Shown: positions 1-6,196 of the stretch, one piece after another | Numbering within the stretch: position 1 is the stretch's first letter | Layout: each line of letters begins with the position of its first letter | DNA from: an uncultured Candidatus Melainabacteria bacterium | GTDB lineage: Bacteria; Cyanobacteriota; Vampirovibrionia; Gastranaerophilales; Gastranaerophilaceae | DNA length: 6,315 nt | Direction: 5' to 3' | Assembly (NCBI GenBank): GCA_937898445.1 | Contig: CALEJY010000017.1 | Location: forward strand, 1 to 6,315 | Translations under genes and position numbers: made by a program | Notes under the pieces: model-generated | Database searches by the model: none | Told to the model about the DNA's origin: nothing | The model's input: the letters and a program-made list of their open reading frames with translations, nothing else

Positions 1-12
1 CCCTTACGGGAT

Positions 13-93
13 AGCACCCATCCCAAGCCCTTCCCTCAATAGGGAAGGGAGTTATTTTTCCTCCCTTTTGAGGGAGGATTAAAGGTGGGTGCT
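13..93 (+). repeat. Composite palindromic repeat, copy 1 (complete)
   Basis: The unit has imperfect terminal inverted repeats: AGCACCCATC at 13-22 and GGTGGGTGCT at 84-93 (9 of 10 positions complementary). Between them lie two perfect hairpins. Hairpin B is CCCTTCCCT (28-36), loop CAAT, then its complement at 41-49. Hairpin C is TCCTCCCT (59-66), loop TTTG, then its complement at 71-78. A T-rich spacer (GTTATTTTT, 51-59) follows hairpin B, so B could also stop plus-strand transcripts entering from the left. Just upstream is CCCTTACGGG (1-10), which recurs before other copies. The structure resembles a REP-like or MITE-like extragenic element; no mobility gene is present. Confidence 0.85.
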
Positions 94-112
94 GATTTTG
101 ATTGTCATGTTG

Positions 113-161
113 CCCTTACGGGACATCACCCATCCCCTGCCCTTCCCTCAATATAGGGAAG
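113..161 (+). repeat. Composite palindromic repeat, copy 2 (left half only)
   Basis: CCCTTACGGG (113-122) is followed by ATCACCCATC (125-134), one base different from the left terminus of copy 1, and then by hairpin B with arms CTTCCCT (142-148) and AGGGAAG (155-161) around a CAATAT loop. Hairpin C and the right terminus GGTGGGTGCT are missing. The sequence instead runs into an unrelated segment containing a 22-base palindrome. It is linked to copy 1 by a 31-base linker that is conserved at the other end of the window. Confidence 0.75.
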
Positions 162-165
162 TGAG

Positions 166-197
166 TATAATAAAACTCCTGAGAGTACTCTCAGGAG
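166..197 (-). terminator. Intrinsic terminator on the minus strand (22-base perfect palindrome plus T-tract)
   Basis: CTCCTGAGAGT (176-186) is followed directly by its exact reverse complement (187-197). Read on the minus strand, the hairpin has a 9-bp GC-containing stem closing a GTAC tetraloop and is followed immediately by TTTTATTATA (175 down to 166), as expected of a Rho-independent terminator. There is no T-tract on the plus-strand side. It could be a backup terminator for ahcY read-through, or the end of a separate short transcript. A palindromic protein-binding site is the alternative reading. Confidence 0.6.
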
Positions 198-252
198 ATA
201 GAATGGAAGTATGTCGCCTAAGCAACATTTTGTTAAGAAACTTTTTTAGATT
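166..252 (-). ncRNA. Candidate small RNA (unnamed) inside the repeat cluster
   Basis: The non-repeat segment between two repeat copies looks like a compact minus-strand transcription unit of about 85 bases. A perfect TATAAT lies at 264-259, so transcription could start near 252, and the terminator above ends it near 166. Between them is a hairpin at 228-211, with arms ATGTTGC and GCGACAT and a TTAG loop. It pairs fully only on the minus strand, where the one non-Watson-Crick position is G-U; on the plus strand that position is an A-C mismatch. No convincing -35 box is visible and no RNA family is recognised. It may simply be ahcY read-through RNA. Confidence 0.3.
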
Positions 253-258
253 TTGGAA

Positions 259-264
259 ATTATA
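259..264 (-). promoter_or_regulatory. Possible -10 box for the candidate small RNA
   Basis: The minus strand reads TATAAT here, an exact match to the sigma-70 -10 consensus. The expected -35 position (282-287) falls in the GC-rich repeat terminus and reads TGGGTG, which does not match TTGACA. No TG extension precedes the box. In AT-rich DNA such a hexamer can occur by chance, so support is weak. Confidence 0.25.
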
Positions 265-267
265 CTT

Positions 268-344
268 CCCTTACGGGGTAGCACCCACCTTCATCCTCCC
301 TCAAGGGAGGAAATTTTTATTACCTTCCCTTAATATAGGGAAGG
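268..344 (-). repeat. Composite palindromic repeat, copy 3 (inverted orientation)
   Basis: Starting from the left this copy reads AGCACCCACC (280-289), hairpin C (TCCTCCCT at 294-301 with its complement at 304-311), an AT-rich spacer, and hairpin B (CCTTCCCT at 323-330 with its complement at 337-344). The module order is the reverse of copies 1 and 5, and the terminus is the exact complement of the right end of copy 1, so it is a reverse-complement copy. It lacks the expected outer terminus beyond hairpin B. It is nevertheless preceded by CCCTTACGGGG (268-278), the same flank that precedes the forward copies. Hairpin B is followed by AGTTTTTCTCTTT, so it may terminate plus-strand transcription. 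Confidence 0.75.
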
Positions 345-360
345 AGTTTTTCTCTTTAAT

Positions 361-396
361 AAAATACCAGTACTTTTAAAATTAAAAAGCACTGGT
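361..396 (-). terminator. Probable Rho-independent terminator of ahcY
   Basis: On the minus strand, ACCAGTGCTTTT (396-385) and AAAAGTACTGGT (377-366) form a 12-bp stem around a 7-base loop, followed by ATTTTATT. The single non-Watson-Crick position is a G-U pair on the minus strand but a C-A mismatch on the plus strand, which supports minus-strand transcription. It begins about 33 bases after the ahcY stop codon. The stem is AT-rich near the loop, so efficiency is uncertain. Confidence 0.65.
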
Positions 397-429
397 GTTT
401 AGATTATTATATTTTTTTAATTCTTCAAA

Positions 430-1695
430 CTAGAATTTCCAGCTATGCAAGTACTCTTCCTGTTCTTCGGTCAATGTATCAATTGAAATCCCCATTGATT
501 TTAGTTTCAATTCTGCAATTTTTACATCAACTTCGTGTGGCAATGTGTACAATTTCTTTTCCAATTTACCTTTATTTTTAACCAAAAACTCAATGCCTAA
601 TGCTTGGTTTGCAAAGCTCATATCCATTACACTAGCCGGATGTCCTTCTGCTGCTACCAAGTTAACCAATCTACCTTCTGCCAATACGTAAATTGATTTT
701 CCATTATTCAATTTATATTCTTCCAAGTTTGGTCTAATCTGTCTGATTTCTGTTGCGTAAGCTTTCAAATCACCAACATTAACTTCCCAATCAAAGTGGC
801 CTGCATTAGCAACAAATGCACCATCTTTCATTGCTAACAAGTGTTTTACATCAACTACATGTTTGTCACCTGTAACTGTCAAGAAAATATCGCCTTCTTT
901 TGCAGCATCTGCAATCGGCATTACTCTATAACCTTCCATTGCTGCTTCAAGAGCCTTAAGCGGATCAACTTCACAAACAATTACATTTGCACCCAAAGCC
1001 TTTGCTCTAAGCGCACAACCTCTACCGCACCATCCGTAACCGGAGATTACAACTGTTTTACCTGCAATCAAGATATTTGCAGCTCTCAAAATTCCGTCAA
1101 AAGAACTTTGACCTGTACCATATCTGTTGTCATAAAGGTGTTTTGTCAAACTTGTATTAACGCCAACTGCAGGGAATTTCAAAGCTCCTTGAGCTTCTAA
1201 AGCTTGCAATCTGATAATACCTGTAGTTGTTTCTTCTGTAGAACCGATAACTTTTGATGCAAGTTCAGGGTAATCAGAGTGTATCATAGAAACCATGTCG
1301 CAACCGTCATCAATAATGATATCAGGATTGTGCTCCAAAGCTTCTCTGATATGTGATTTATATTGTTCAACAGATTCGCCTGCAACTGCAAAAGTAGGAA
1401 TTCCGTAGTGTTTTGCAAGAGCTGCTGCAACATCATCTTGCGTTGACAATGGGTTTGATGCAACCAAAACCGCATCTGCACCGCCTGATTTCATAACAAC
1501 ACACAAAGCTGCCGTTTCTTTTGTAACATGTACACAAGCAGACAATTTCAAACCTTTGAACGGTTGTTCTTTAATAAATCTTTCTTGAATTTGTTTCAAA
1601 ACCGGCATATCTTTGAAAGCCCATTCAATTTGGTTTTTACCTTGATCTGCCAAATTTATATCTTTTACATCACATTTGATATCTATTGTTTGCAT
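430..1695 (-). CDS. ahcY: S-adenosylhomocysteine hydrolase (adenosylhomocysteinase)
   Basis: This cytoplasmic enzyme reversibly splits S-adenosylhomocysteine into homocysteine and adenosine using tightly bound NAD, relieving product inhibition of methyltransferases and feeding the methionine cycle. The 421 residues show the full family layout. The substrate domain carries His56, Asp130, Glu155 (EETTTG), Lys185, Asp189 and Asn190. The NAD-binding Rossmann domain has GYGWCGRG at 219-226 with Glu242 at the ribose-binding position. Late motifs include NAGHFD (His300), GRLVNL (Asn345) and GHP (His352). It belongs to the shorter form found in cyanobacteria, Thermotoga and archaea, which lacks the roughly 40-residue insert and the Lys/Tyr tail of the eukaryotic type; it has Thr194 where human SAHH has Cys195. 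Motifs such as MPVLKQI and SNPLSTQDDVAA read like the cyanobacterial enzyme. The ATG at 1695 is chosen because AAGGAG lies 7 bases upstream; the in-frame TTG at 1713 precedes that site. It is monocistronic as far as visible. Confidence 0.97.
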   Translation of the reverse strand: MQTIDIKCDVKDINLADQGKNQIEWAFKDMPVLKQIQERFIKEQPFKGLKLSACVHVTKETAALCVVMKSGGADAVLVASNPLSTQDDVAAALAKHYGIPTFAVAGESVEQYKSHIREALEHNPDIIIDDGCDMVSMIHSDYPELASKVIGSTEETTTGIIRLQALEAQGALKFPAVGVNTSLTKHLYDNRYGTGQSSFDGILRAANILIAGKTVVISGYGWCGRGCALRAKALGANVIVCEVDPLKALEAAMEGYRVMPIADAAKEGDIFLTVTGDKHVVDVKHLLAMKDGAFVANAGHFDWEVNVGDLKAYATEIRQIRPNLEEYKLNNGKSIYVLAEGRLVNLVAAEGHPASVMDMSFANQALGIEFLVKNKGKLEKKLYTLPHEVDVKIAELKLKSMGISIDTLTEEQEEYLHSWKF

Positions 1696-1702
1696 TGATT
1701 TT

Positions 1703-1708
1703 CTCCTT
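1703..1708 (-). promoter_or_regulatory. Ribosome binding site of ahcY (decides the start)
   Basis: The minus strand reads AAGGAG, 7 bases before the ATG at 1695. The longer reading from TTG at 1713 would encode this site as protein (residues Lys-Arg-Arg) and has no ribosome binding site of its own, so the 421-residue start is preferred. Confidence 0.85.
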
Positions 1709-1718
1709 TTCAAGCTTG

Positions 1719-1727
1719 ATTATAGCA
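1719..1727 (-). promoter_or_regulatory. Extended -10 promoter element of ahcY
   Basis: The minus strand reads TGCTATAAT, an exact TGnTATAAT extended -10 element. It would start transcription near 1712 and give a leader of only about 17 bases, too short for a SAM- or SAH-sensing riboswitch. No good -35 box is seen, which is tolerated with an extended -10. A second TATAAT lies further upstream on the same strand at 1743-1738. Confidence 0.55.
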
Positions 1728-1770
1728 AGAACATAAGATTATAACTTTTTTTGTAAAAATTTCTTAATAA

Positions 1771-1776
1771 TATAAT
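1771..1776 (+). promoter_or_regulatory. Possible -10 box of the GH13 gene
   Basis: TATAAT on the plus strand sits in a very AT-rich tract and would start transcription near 1783, giving a leader of about 54 bases. The -35 candidates are poor: TTTTTG at 1748-1753 has the right 17-base spacing but little consensus match. Overlapping TATA-like hexamers nearby make the exact box uncertain. Confidence 0.35.
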
Positions 1777-1822
1777 ATATTATAACAAAAAATTTTCTTG
1801 AGTTGAGTTATAAATGAAGTAG

Positions 1823-1829
1823 TAAGGAG
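1823..1829 (+). promoter_or_regulatory. Ribosome binding site of the GH13 gene (supports a GTG start)
   Basis: TAAGGAG lies 7 bases before the GTG at 1837. This strong, well-spaced site is the reason for accepting the non-ATG start of the long reading frame. Confidence 0.8.
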
Positions 1830-1836
1830 TTTTCAC

Positions 1837-4800
1837 GTGAAAGTAAGTTTAAATTTAAACCAGCCGAAAGTTAGAAATAATATAAATTTTCAGGGCTACA
1901 AACCCACTAAATCTCAATACGGAGATAAAGAGCATGAATTTAACTACGTTTATGACGATAGCAAATACGATTGCTATCTCGAGCTTTATTCCGTAGCTAA
2001 AGACGTTAACAACAATTATTACGTAACAGATATCCTAAAAAAATATGACGACGATCCTTACAACAACGAGCTTGGAATTAAACTACAAAGCGGGAAAGCA
2101 ACAAAAGTAAATTTATCCGCAGACTATGATGTTGCGCCGGATGAAGCTTTTGCATACCACTACAAACTTTATCCGAAAGGAACTCACAGAGATCCGATTT
2201 ACGCGACAGATCCGGGAAACAAAATTGACGAAAGAGATCACAAACATACTCCATACGATATTTATAACATTGTTTCAGACAAAGCCTCAACTTCTTCAAA
2301 AGGCGGCGCTATGAAACTTATAATTCCTGACAACTACAATGTTGTTTGGAAATACGACAACGCCAACAAAATCGTAAAAAAATCTGATGAAGAAATCAAA
2401 TCCTTACTAACTTCATCTAAAAACTTTGCGAACAAAATCGGCGGTTCTTTAGCCGGCATTGAAAAAGATCTTGATGACGGCAAATTAGACAATTTCACAA
2501 GAATTGTTACAACTCCGTTATTCACCGATGATAGCGTTTCTGCCCATGCTTATTGGAACAAAAACTGTTTCCAAATGGCAGATTCTTTAGGCAACATCAA
2601 TAATTACGCATCAATCCAAAAAAAGATGTTTGCCAAAGGTATTAACCTTGTATCAGATGGCGCATACGTAAACGAAGGTTTGGAAGGCATTCACTTCCAA
2701 AACGTTTTGAAATGGGGCGACAAATCTCCATATTTCAACTGGTTCAATATTTCAGGACTTCAAGACAGTCCTTTAAGTCTTGGTGTTTTCGGCAAAAAAC
2801 TTGAACACGTAACTCACAGACTTATCAATTCACCTTACGAATTTACGCAAAAATCTGATGGTACAATCAGCGTTAAATCTGTAAAATACGACAAAAACAA
2901 ACCGACATATATTCAAATTTATGATGACAGATTAGTCAATGCCGAAAAACTTTCTGACAAAGAATTGATTGAGGCTTATGACAAATTCGACAAAAATTAT
3001 CTTGATATAAACAATCACAACGACACAGTTGTTCCATACAGTTTCCCAATTAACCCTGAAACTTACAAGAAAAACGTAAAACTTTTAAGCGATTACAACA
3101 AAAAATCCGCAAACAAATTAGACTTAAAAAGTGGCGAGGCAACTAGAGCAGTTGCACAGTTTGAATACTTCGGACTTGATGGGAAACACGAAAGCGGTTT
3201 CTATACTTGGGATGCGAACCCTGATATCGCAAAATTAAGCTTTGTTCCATCTCACGCCGAAACTCAATCGCTAAGAAACATTGTTGATCCGACAGAAAGA
3301 AAAGAAAAAGCAGCTATTTTAAAACAAAAAAATATGGAAGTTCAAGACTATGCAGTATCTTCCGCACAATATTGGACTAAAAAAACAAACCAAATTTTAA
3401 ACCTTAATGCAGCTCAACACTTGAAAAACATTGATGGCAAAAATGCTCACGAAATTTTTGAAACAATAAACAAACAAAAAGATGAAAAAGTTTTCCCTAA
3501 AGATTTGGATGTTTCAGAAAAAATCGTCAAAAACGTAATCAACAATTCTTATGACCTAAAAGGCACTGATACAGAAGATTTATACAAAGATGCAGTAGTT
3601 CAAGGACTTATGGATTTGCCGCTTGATGCAATTGAAATTGGTGACGATATCGCAGGCGTTTTGAGTTCTCCATATATTTCAAAAAGAGCTACAAAAGAAG
3701 ATCAAATCGGAGTTTCAAGATTTGATTTATACAAAGAAGGCAATCCGCATATCAAACCGGAATACGAAAAAGCTTACCGCCAAACAAACAGAATGTACAC
3801 GCAAGAAATGGCAACTTTGGCAACCGGAGTTTTGGCAAACGTAAATGATAAATTGCCTGAAAACAACAAACTTTTTGACAAATCAGGCAACACAACAGAA
3901 TACGGCAAATATGTATTGCCACTTTTGACTGCTGAAATCGCTCGTTTTGCGATAATAAAAGGAGTTAGCCCAAAAGCTGATTTTAATTACGACAACGAAA
4001 CAGGCGAAATTTCTTATGACTACAAGAATTTGAAAAAAACTTCTCTTACAGAAATGGGAATTATCGCAGATAGCCCTGAAGACGAGGCAATTTCTGTAGT
4101 TAAGAAACTAAGAAACAATATCGGCAAAATCGAAAATTCTAACAAAGACAAACTCGCAAAAGCTTTGTTCAAATCAATCAAAGGCACTGATGCAAACAGT
4201 TTTAAACTTGCAGAAATGATTGTTGACAGATCACAAGCCGGTTTGGACTGGAGAATTGATGCGACAAAAGATATCGGCGACATCGAATCTGTTAGAAACG
4301 GAAAAACTGATTTTGAATACACATGGAATCAAGTTATCAACTTCTGGTCTAAGTTTACAGATGCCGTAAAAGAATACCACCCAGATGCTTATATTGCAGC
4401 CGAAGTAACTGACGAAGGCTCAATCCACCAAAGAGGTTACGGTGAAAAATCGGGCGCAAGATTTGGCAACCCAAAAGAAGCTGTGAAAAAATTAATCAAT
4501 GAAGCTGGATTTACAACAACCGCAAACTATACTTATTTTTCATCTACTTTGACCGGAATTTTTGGAAAATTATTTGCAGATGAAAATGGTGTAGAAAGAG
4601 GCACAAATCAAGGTTTGACGATTTTAAACCAACTTGTAGGCGAAGGCAACTTCTTAAACTCTGAACCGCTTGAATCCTTGTTATACACATATACTTTTGC
4701 AGGCAACCACGACAAATGCCGTGCGTTAGAAGGTTTTGCAATGGATATGGGTATTGTTTATTCTGACTTGACCGACCCTGCGAACTTTGATTACCGTCGC

Positions 4801-6009
4801 AGAGCATACAAAGTTTTGCACGGAATGGGTTACGGCGATATTCCGTCAAATAAAGCGATTAATGCTTACAACTACGACAGAGTAAGCCCTCTTGCAATTG
4901 CGAAAGGCGAATCTATAATCAGCGGAATGGGAAAAGCCAAAGAAAGAATTGGTTTGAGCCAAGAACGAAAAGACTACGTTTATGGCAAAATGTTGCAAGC
5001 GATTAAAAACTTAGCTCAAGGCAATTATAAAGGCAAAATTATTGAAGCCGACGGCTTTGGAACAAAAGACTACAACATCGCACTAGACATAGTTTTGGAT
5101 GAAATGGATTATCTTGAACTAAACAAAAATATGCGTTTGAATGCGGATGAAAAAATAAAGCTTAAAAACGAAACAATGCGCAGAATTATTGACCCTGCAA
5201 TGTCAAAATTGTTAGGTCAAACCAAATTCTTAGTTGCTTTGACAGGTAACCCGACACTATTTGCAGGTGATGAGTTAGGATCTACCGGTTACGAAACGAC
5301 TACAAAAAATATTTACCTACAAAACCGTAACGTAATCCATAACGAATGGGTTGACCCATCAAATCCTGATTACAAAGAATTTGTAAAAACATTTAAAGAC
5401 AATATGGATTATCAATTTGCGTTGAGAAAAAGACCTGAGCTAGAACCGCTAAATTCAGGTACTCCGTTTGCACTAAAAGAACAAAACGCAAAATACACAA
5501 AAATCAACTATAACGACGAATTGGATCATTCAAAAGGTATTTCTAATAAAGAAAACGGCGACACACAAGTTTCAGCCTTGTTAAGACAATGCCCTGACGG
5601 AAGAATGACAGTTTCTGTATTCAATACAGCAGGGCTTAACCATGAATACGACAAATATTACACTCCTGCCGAGTTGACAATGAACTATATTGACCTTAAT
5701 CAAGGTTACGGAGGCAATGCAGGTTTGAGATGCGGTTTAAAATCCGGTATGATGTTTAAAAGTGCCGATCCAAACGACCACACAGAGTATTATGTTAATG
5801 ACAAAAACCAAATCACTGCTGCAGATGGTAAACCAATTCATATAAAAGATACAACATTAATTTTGTATAATGTTCCTGCAAACCAACCGACATTTACAGG
5901 CAGACGAACAATGTATAATCCTCAATACAACTTCGTTTCAAAGCCTTATGCACAAGTTAATAAACAAGAATGCAGTGTTGGAAAGAAATTGGAATTGGTA
6001 AGCAGATAG
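1837..6009 (+). CDS. Very large alpha-amylase-family (GH13) glycoside hydrolase or transglycosylase
   Basis: This 1390-residue protein should act on alpha-glucans or related alpha-glucosides by the retaining GH13 mechanism; exact substrate and reaction cannot be read from sequence. A probable beta-sandwich N-terminal domain (about 35-170) precedes the (beta/alpha)8 barrel, which begins near 220. Barrel motifs in order are: region I, LVSDGAYVNEG (271-281), then GDKSPYFNWF (294-303); region V-like NPDIAKL (461-467); region II, GLDWRIDATKD (802-812), nucleophile Asp808; region III, IAAEVTD, acid/base Glu856; region IV, FAGNHDK, Asn957-His958-Asp959; and FAGDELG (1142-1148). A probable beta-rich C-terminal domain spans about 1240-1350. 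All three catalytic acids are present. Most GH13 enzymes are 400-800 residues; the excess here is mainly a helical, charged insertion at about 470-795. The usual region I Asn-His is altered. No signal peptide or membrane segment is visible. The first 22 residues include NINFQGYK. It is divergent from ahcY, with no operon partner. Confidence 0.9.
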   Translation: MKVSLNLNQPKVRNNINFQGYKPTKSQYGDKEHEFNYVYDDSKYDCYLELYSVAKDVNNNYYVTDILKKYDDDPYNNELGIKLQSGKATKVNLSADYDVAPDEAFAYHYKLYPKGTHRDPIYATDPGNKIDERDHKHTPYDIYNIVSDKASTSSKGGAMKLIIPDNYNVVWKYDNANKIVKKSDEEIKSLLTSSKNFANKIGGSLAGIEKDLDDGKLDNFTRIVTTPLFTDDSVSAHAYWNKNCFQMADSLGNINNYASIQKKMFAKGINLVSDGAYVNEGLEGIHFQNVLKWGDKSPYFNWFNISGLQDSPLSLGVFGKKLEHVTHRLINSPYEFTQKSDGTISVKSVKYDKNKPTYIQIYDDRLVNAEKLSDKELIEAYDKFDKNYLDINNHNDTVVPYSFPINPETYKKNVKLLSDYNKKSANKLDLKSGEATRAVAQFEYFGLDGKHESGFYTWDANPDIAKLSFVPSHAETQSLRNIVDPTERKEKAAILKQKNMEVQDYAVSSAQYWTKKTNQILNLNAAQHLKNIDGKNAHEIFETINKQKDEKVFPKDLDVSEKIVKNVINNSYDLKGTDTEDLYKDAVVQGLMDLPLDAIEIGDDIAGVLSSPYISKRATKEDQIGVSRFDLYKEGNPHIKPEYEKAYRQTNRMYTQEMATLATGVLANVNDKLPENNKLFDKSGNTTEYGKYVLPLLTAEIARFAIIKGVSPKADFNYDNETGEISYDYKNLKKTSLTEMGIIADSPEDEAISVVKKLRNNIGKIENSNKDKLAKALFKSIKGTDANSFKLAEMIVDRSQAGLDWRIDATKDIGDIESVRNGKTDFEYTWNQVINFWSKFTDAVKEYHPDAYIAAEVTDEGSIHQRGYGEKSGARFGNPKEAVKKLINEAGFTTTANYTYFSSTLTGIFGKLFADENGVERGTNQGLTILNQLVGEGNFLNSEPLESLLYTYTFAGNHDKCRALEGFAMDMGIVYSDLTDPANFDYRRRAYKVLHGMGYGDIPSNKAINAYNYDRVSPLAIAKGESIISGMGKAKERIGLSQERKDYVYGKMLQAIKNLAQGNYKGKIIEADGFGTKDYNIALDIVLDEMDYLELNKNMRLNADEKIKLKNETMRRIIDPAMSKLLGQTKFLVALTGNPTLFAGDELGSTGYETTTKNIYLQNRNVIHNEWVDPSNPDYKEFVKTFKDNMDYQFALRKRPELEPLNSGTPFALKEQNAKYTKINYNDELDHSKGISNKENGDTQVSALLRQCPDGRMTVSVFNTAGLNHEYDKYYTPAELTMNYIDLNQGYGGNAGLRCGLKSGMMFKSADPNDHTEYYVNDKNQITAADGKPIHIKDTTLILYNVPANQPTFTGRRTMYNPQYNFVSKPYAQVNKQECSVGKKLELVSR

Positions 6010-6017
6010 AAAAATTT

Positions 6018-6051
6018 CCTCCCTTATGAGAGGTGATAAAAGGCGGGTGCT
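6018..6051 (+). repeat. Composite palindromic repeat, copy 4 (right half only)
   Basis: A decayed hairpin C (CCTCCC at 6018-6023 with GAGAGG at 6028-6033, one mismatch) is followed by AAAA and GGCGGGTGCT (6042-6051), which matches the right terminus of copies 1 and 5 except for one base. The left terminus and hairpin B are absent: the GH13 stop codon at 6007-6009 lies only 8 bases before it. A 30-base linker joins it to copy 5. Confidence 0.7.
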
Positions 6052-6070
6052 AATTTTGATTTTCCTGTTT

Positions 6071-6158
6071 CCCTACGGGGTAGCACCCATCCCTACCTTC
6101 CCTCGTAAGTGAAGGTGTAATATTTCCTCCCTGCGAGGGAGGATGCAAGGTGGGTGCT
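6071..6158 (+). repeat. Composite palindromic repeat, copy 5 (complete, with its 5' flank)
   Basis: CCCTACGGGGT (6071-6081) precedes the left terminus AGCACCCATC (6082-6091). Hairpin B (CCTTCCCT at 6096-6103 with its partner at 6108-6115) has one mismatch. Hairpin C (TCCTCCCT at 6125-6132, loop GCG, complement at 6136-6143) is perfect. The right terminus GGTGGGTGCT is at 6149-6158. The 77-base unit has the same order as copy 1 at the opposite end of the window, more than 6 kb away. Loop bases differ between copies (TTTG, CA, GCG for hairpin C) while the stems are kept, as expected if structure is what is maintained. Confidence 0.85.
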
Positions 6159-6196
6159 AATCTCAAATTTTGGTAAAATAAGAAAAAATACATGTC

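Larger units (their letters stand above)
1..429. other. Intergenic region downstream of ahcY, filled with palindromic repeats
   Basis: This 429-base stretch carries no protein gene that I can support. From left to right it holds one complete composite repeat, a left half of a second repeat, a perfect 22-base palindrome with a T-tract on its minus-strand side, a 70-base non-repeat segment with its own small hairpin, an inverted copy of the repeat, and the probable ahcY terminator. Open frames that cross it are translations of repeat sequence and lack a ribosome binding site. Confidence 0.8.

Noticed and set aside
135..211. A minus-strand short peptide beginning at the ATG of the small-RNA hairpin (228 downward)
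   Set aside because: About 26 codons, no ribosome binding site before the ATG, and the frame runs through the terminator hairpin and into repeat sequence.
1..350. A CRISPR array in the repeat-rich left end
   Set aside because: Copies are far larger than CRISPR repeats, vary in completeness and orientation, and the sequence between them is itself conserved rather than unique like spacers. No cas gene is present.
89..379. A 96-residue plus-strand open frame across the left repeat cluster
   Set aside because: It is a translation of repeat sequence (for example PYGVAPTF from the CCCTTACGGGGTAGCACCC motif), has no ribosome binding site, and overlaps hairpins and terminators. Such frames are likely to be mis-annotated as hypothetical proteins wherever this repeat occurs.
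1114..1116. Thr194 in AhcY where the human enzyme has Cys195, and no C-terminal Lys/Tyr tail, as signs of an inactive enzyme
   Set aside because: The YGTGQS motif and the short tail ending near SWKF are normal for the cyanobacterial/Thermotoga type of the family, and all other active-site residues are present.
841..1200. Plus-strand open frame opposite ahcY (119 residues)
   Set aside because: It is a Cys-rich shadow of the well-supported ahcY gene with no start signals. The same reasoning excludes the shorter frames opposite or overlapping the GH13 gene at 2078-2299, 2126-2314, 2334-2525, 4020-4322 and 4544-4849.
1696..1713. A TTG start at 1713 giving ahcY six extra residues
   Set aside because: The extra codons contain the AAGGAG site that serves the ATG at 1695, and nothing upstream of the TTG resembles a ribosome binding site.
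1696..1836. A SAM or SAH riboswitch upstream of ahcY
   Set aside because: The predicted leader is only about 17 bases, and the divergent spacer is almost entirely AT-rich with no conserved riboswitch core.
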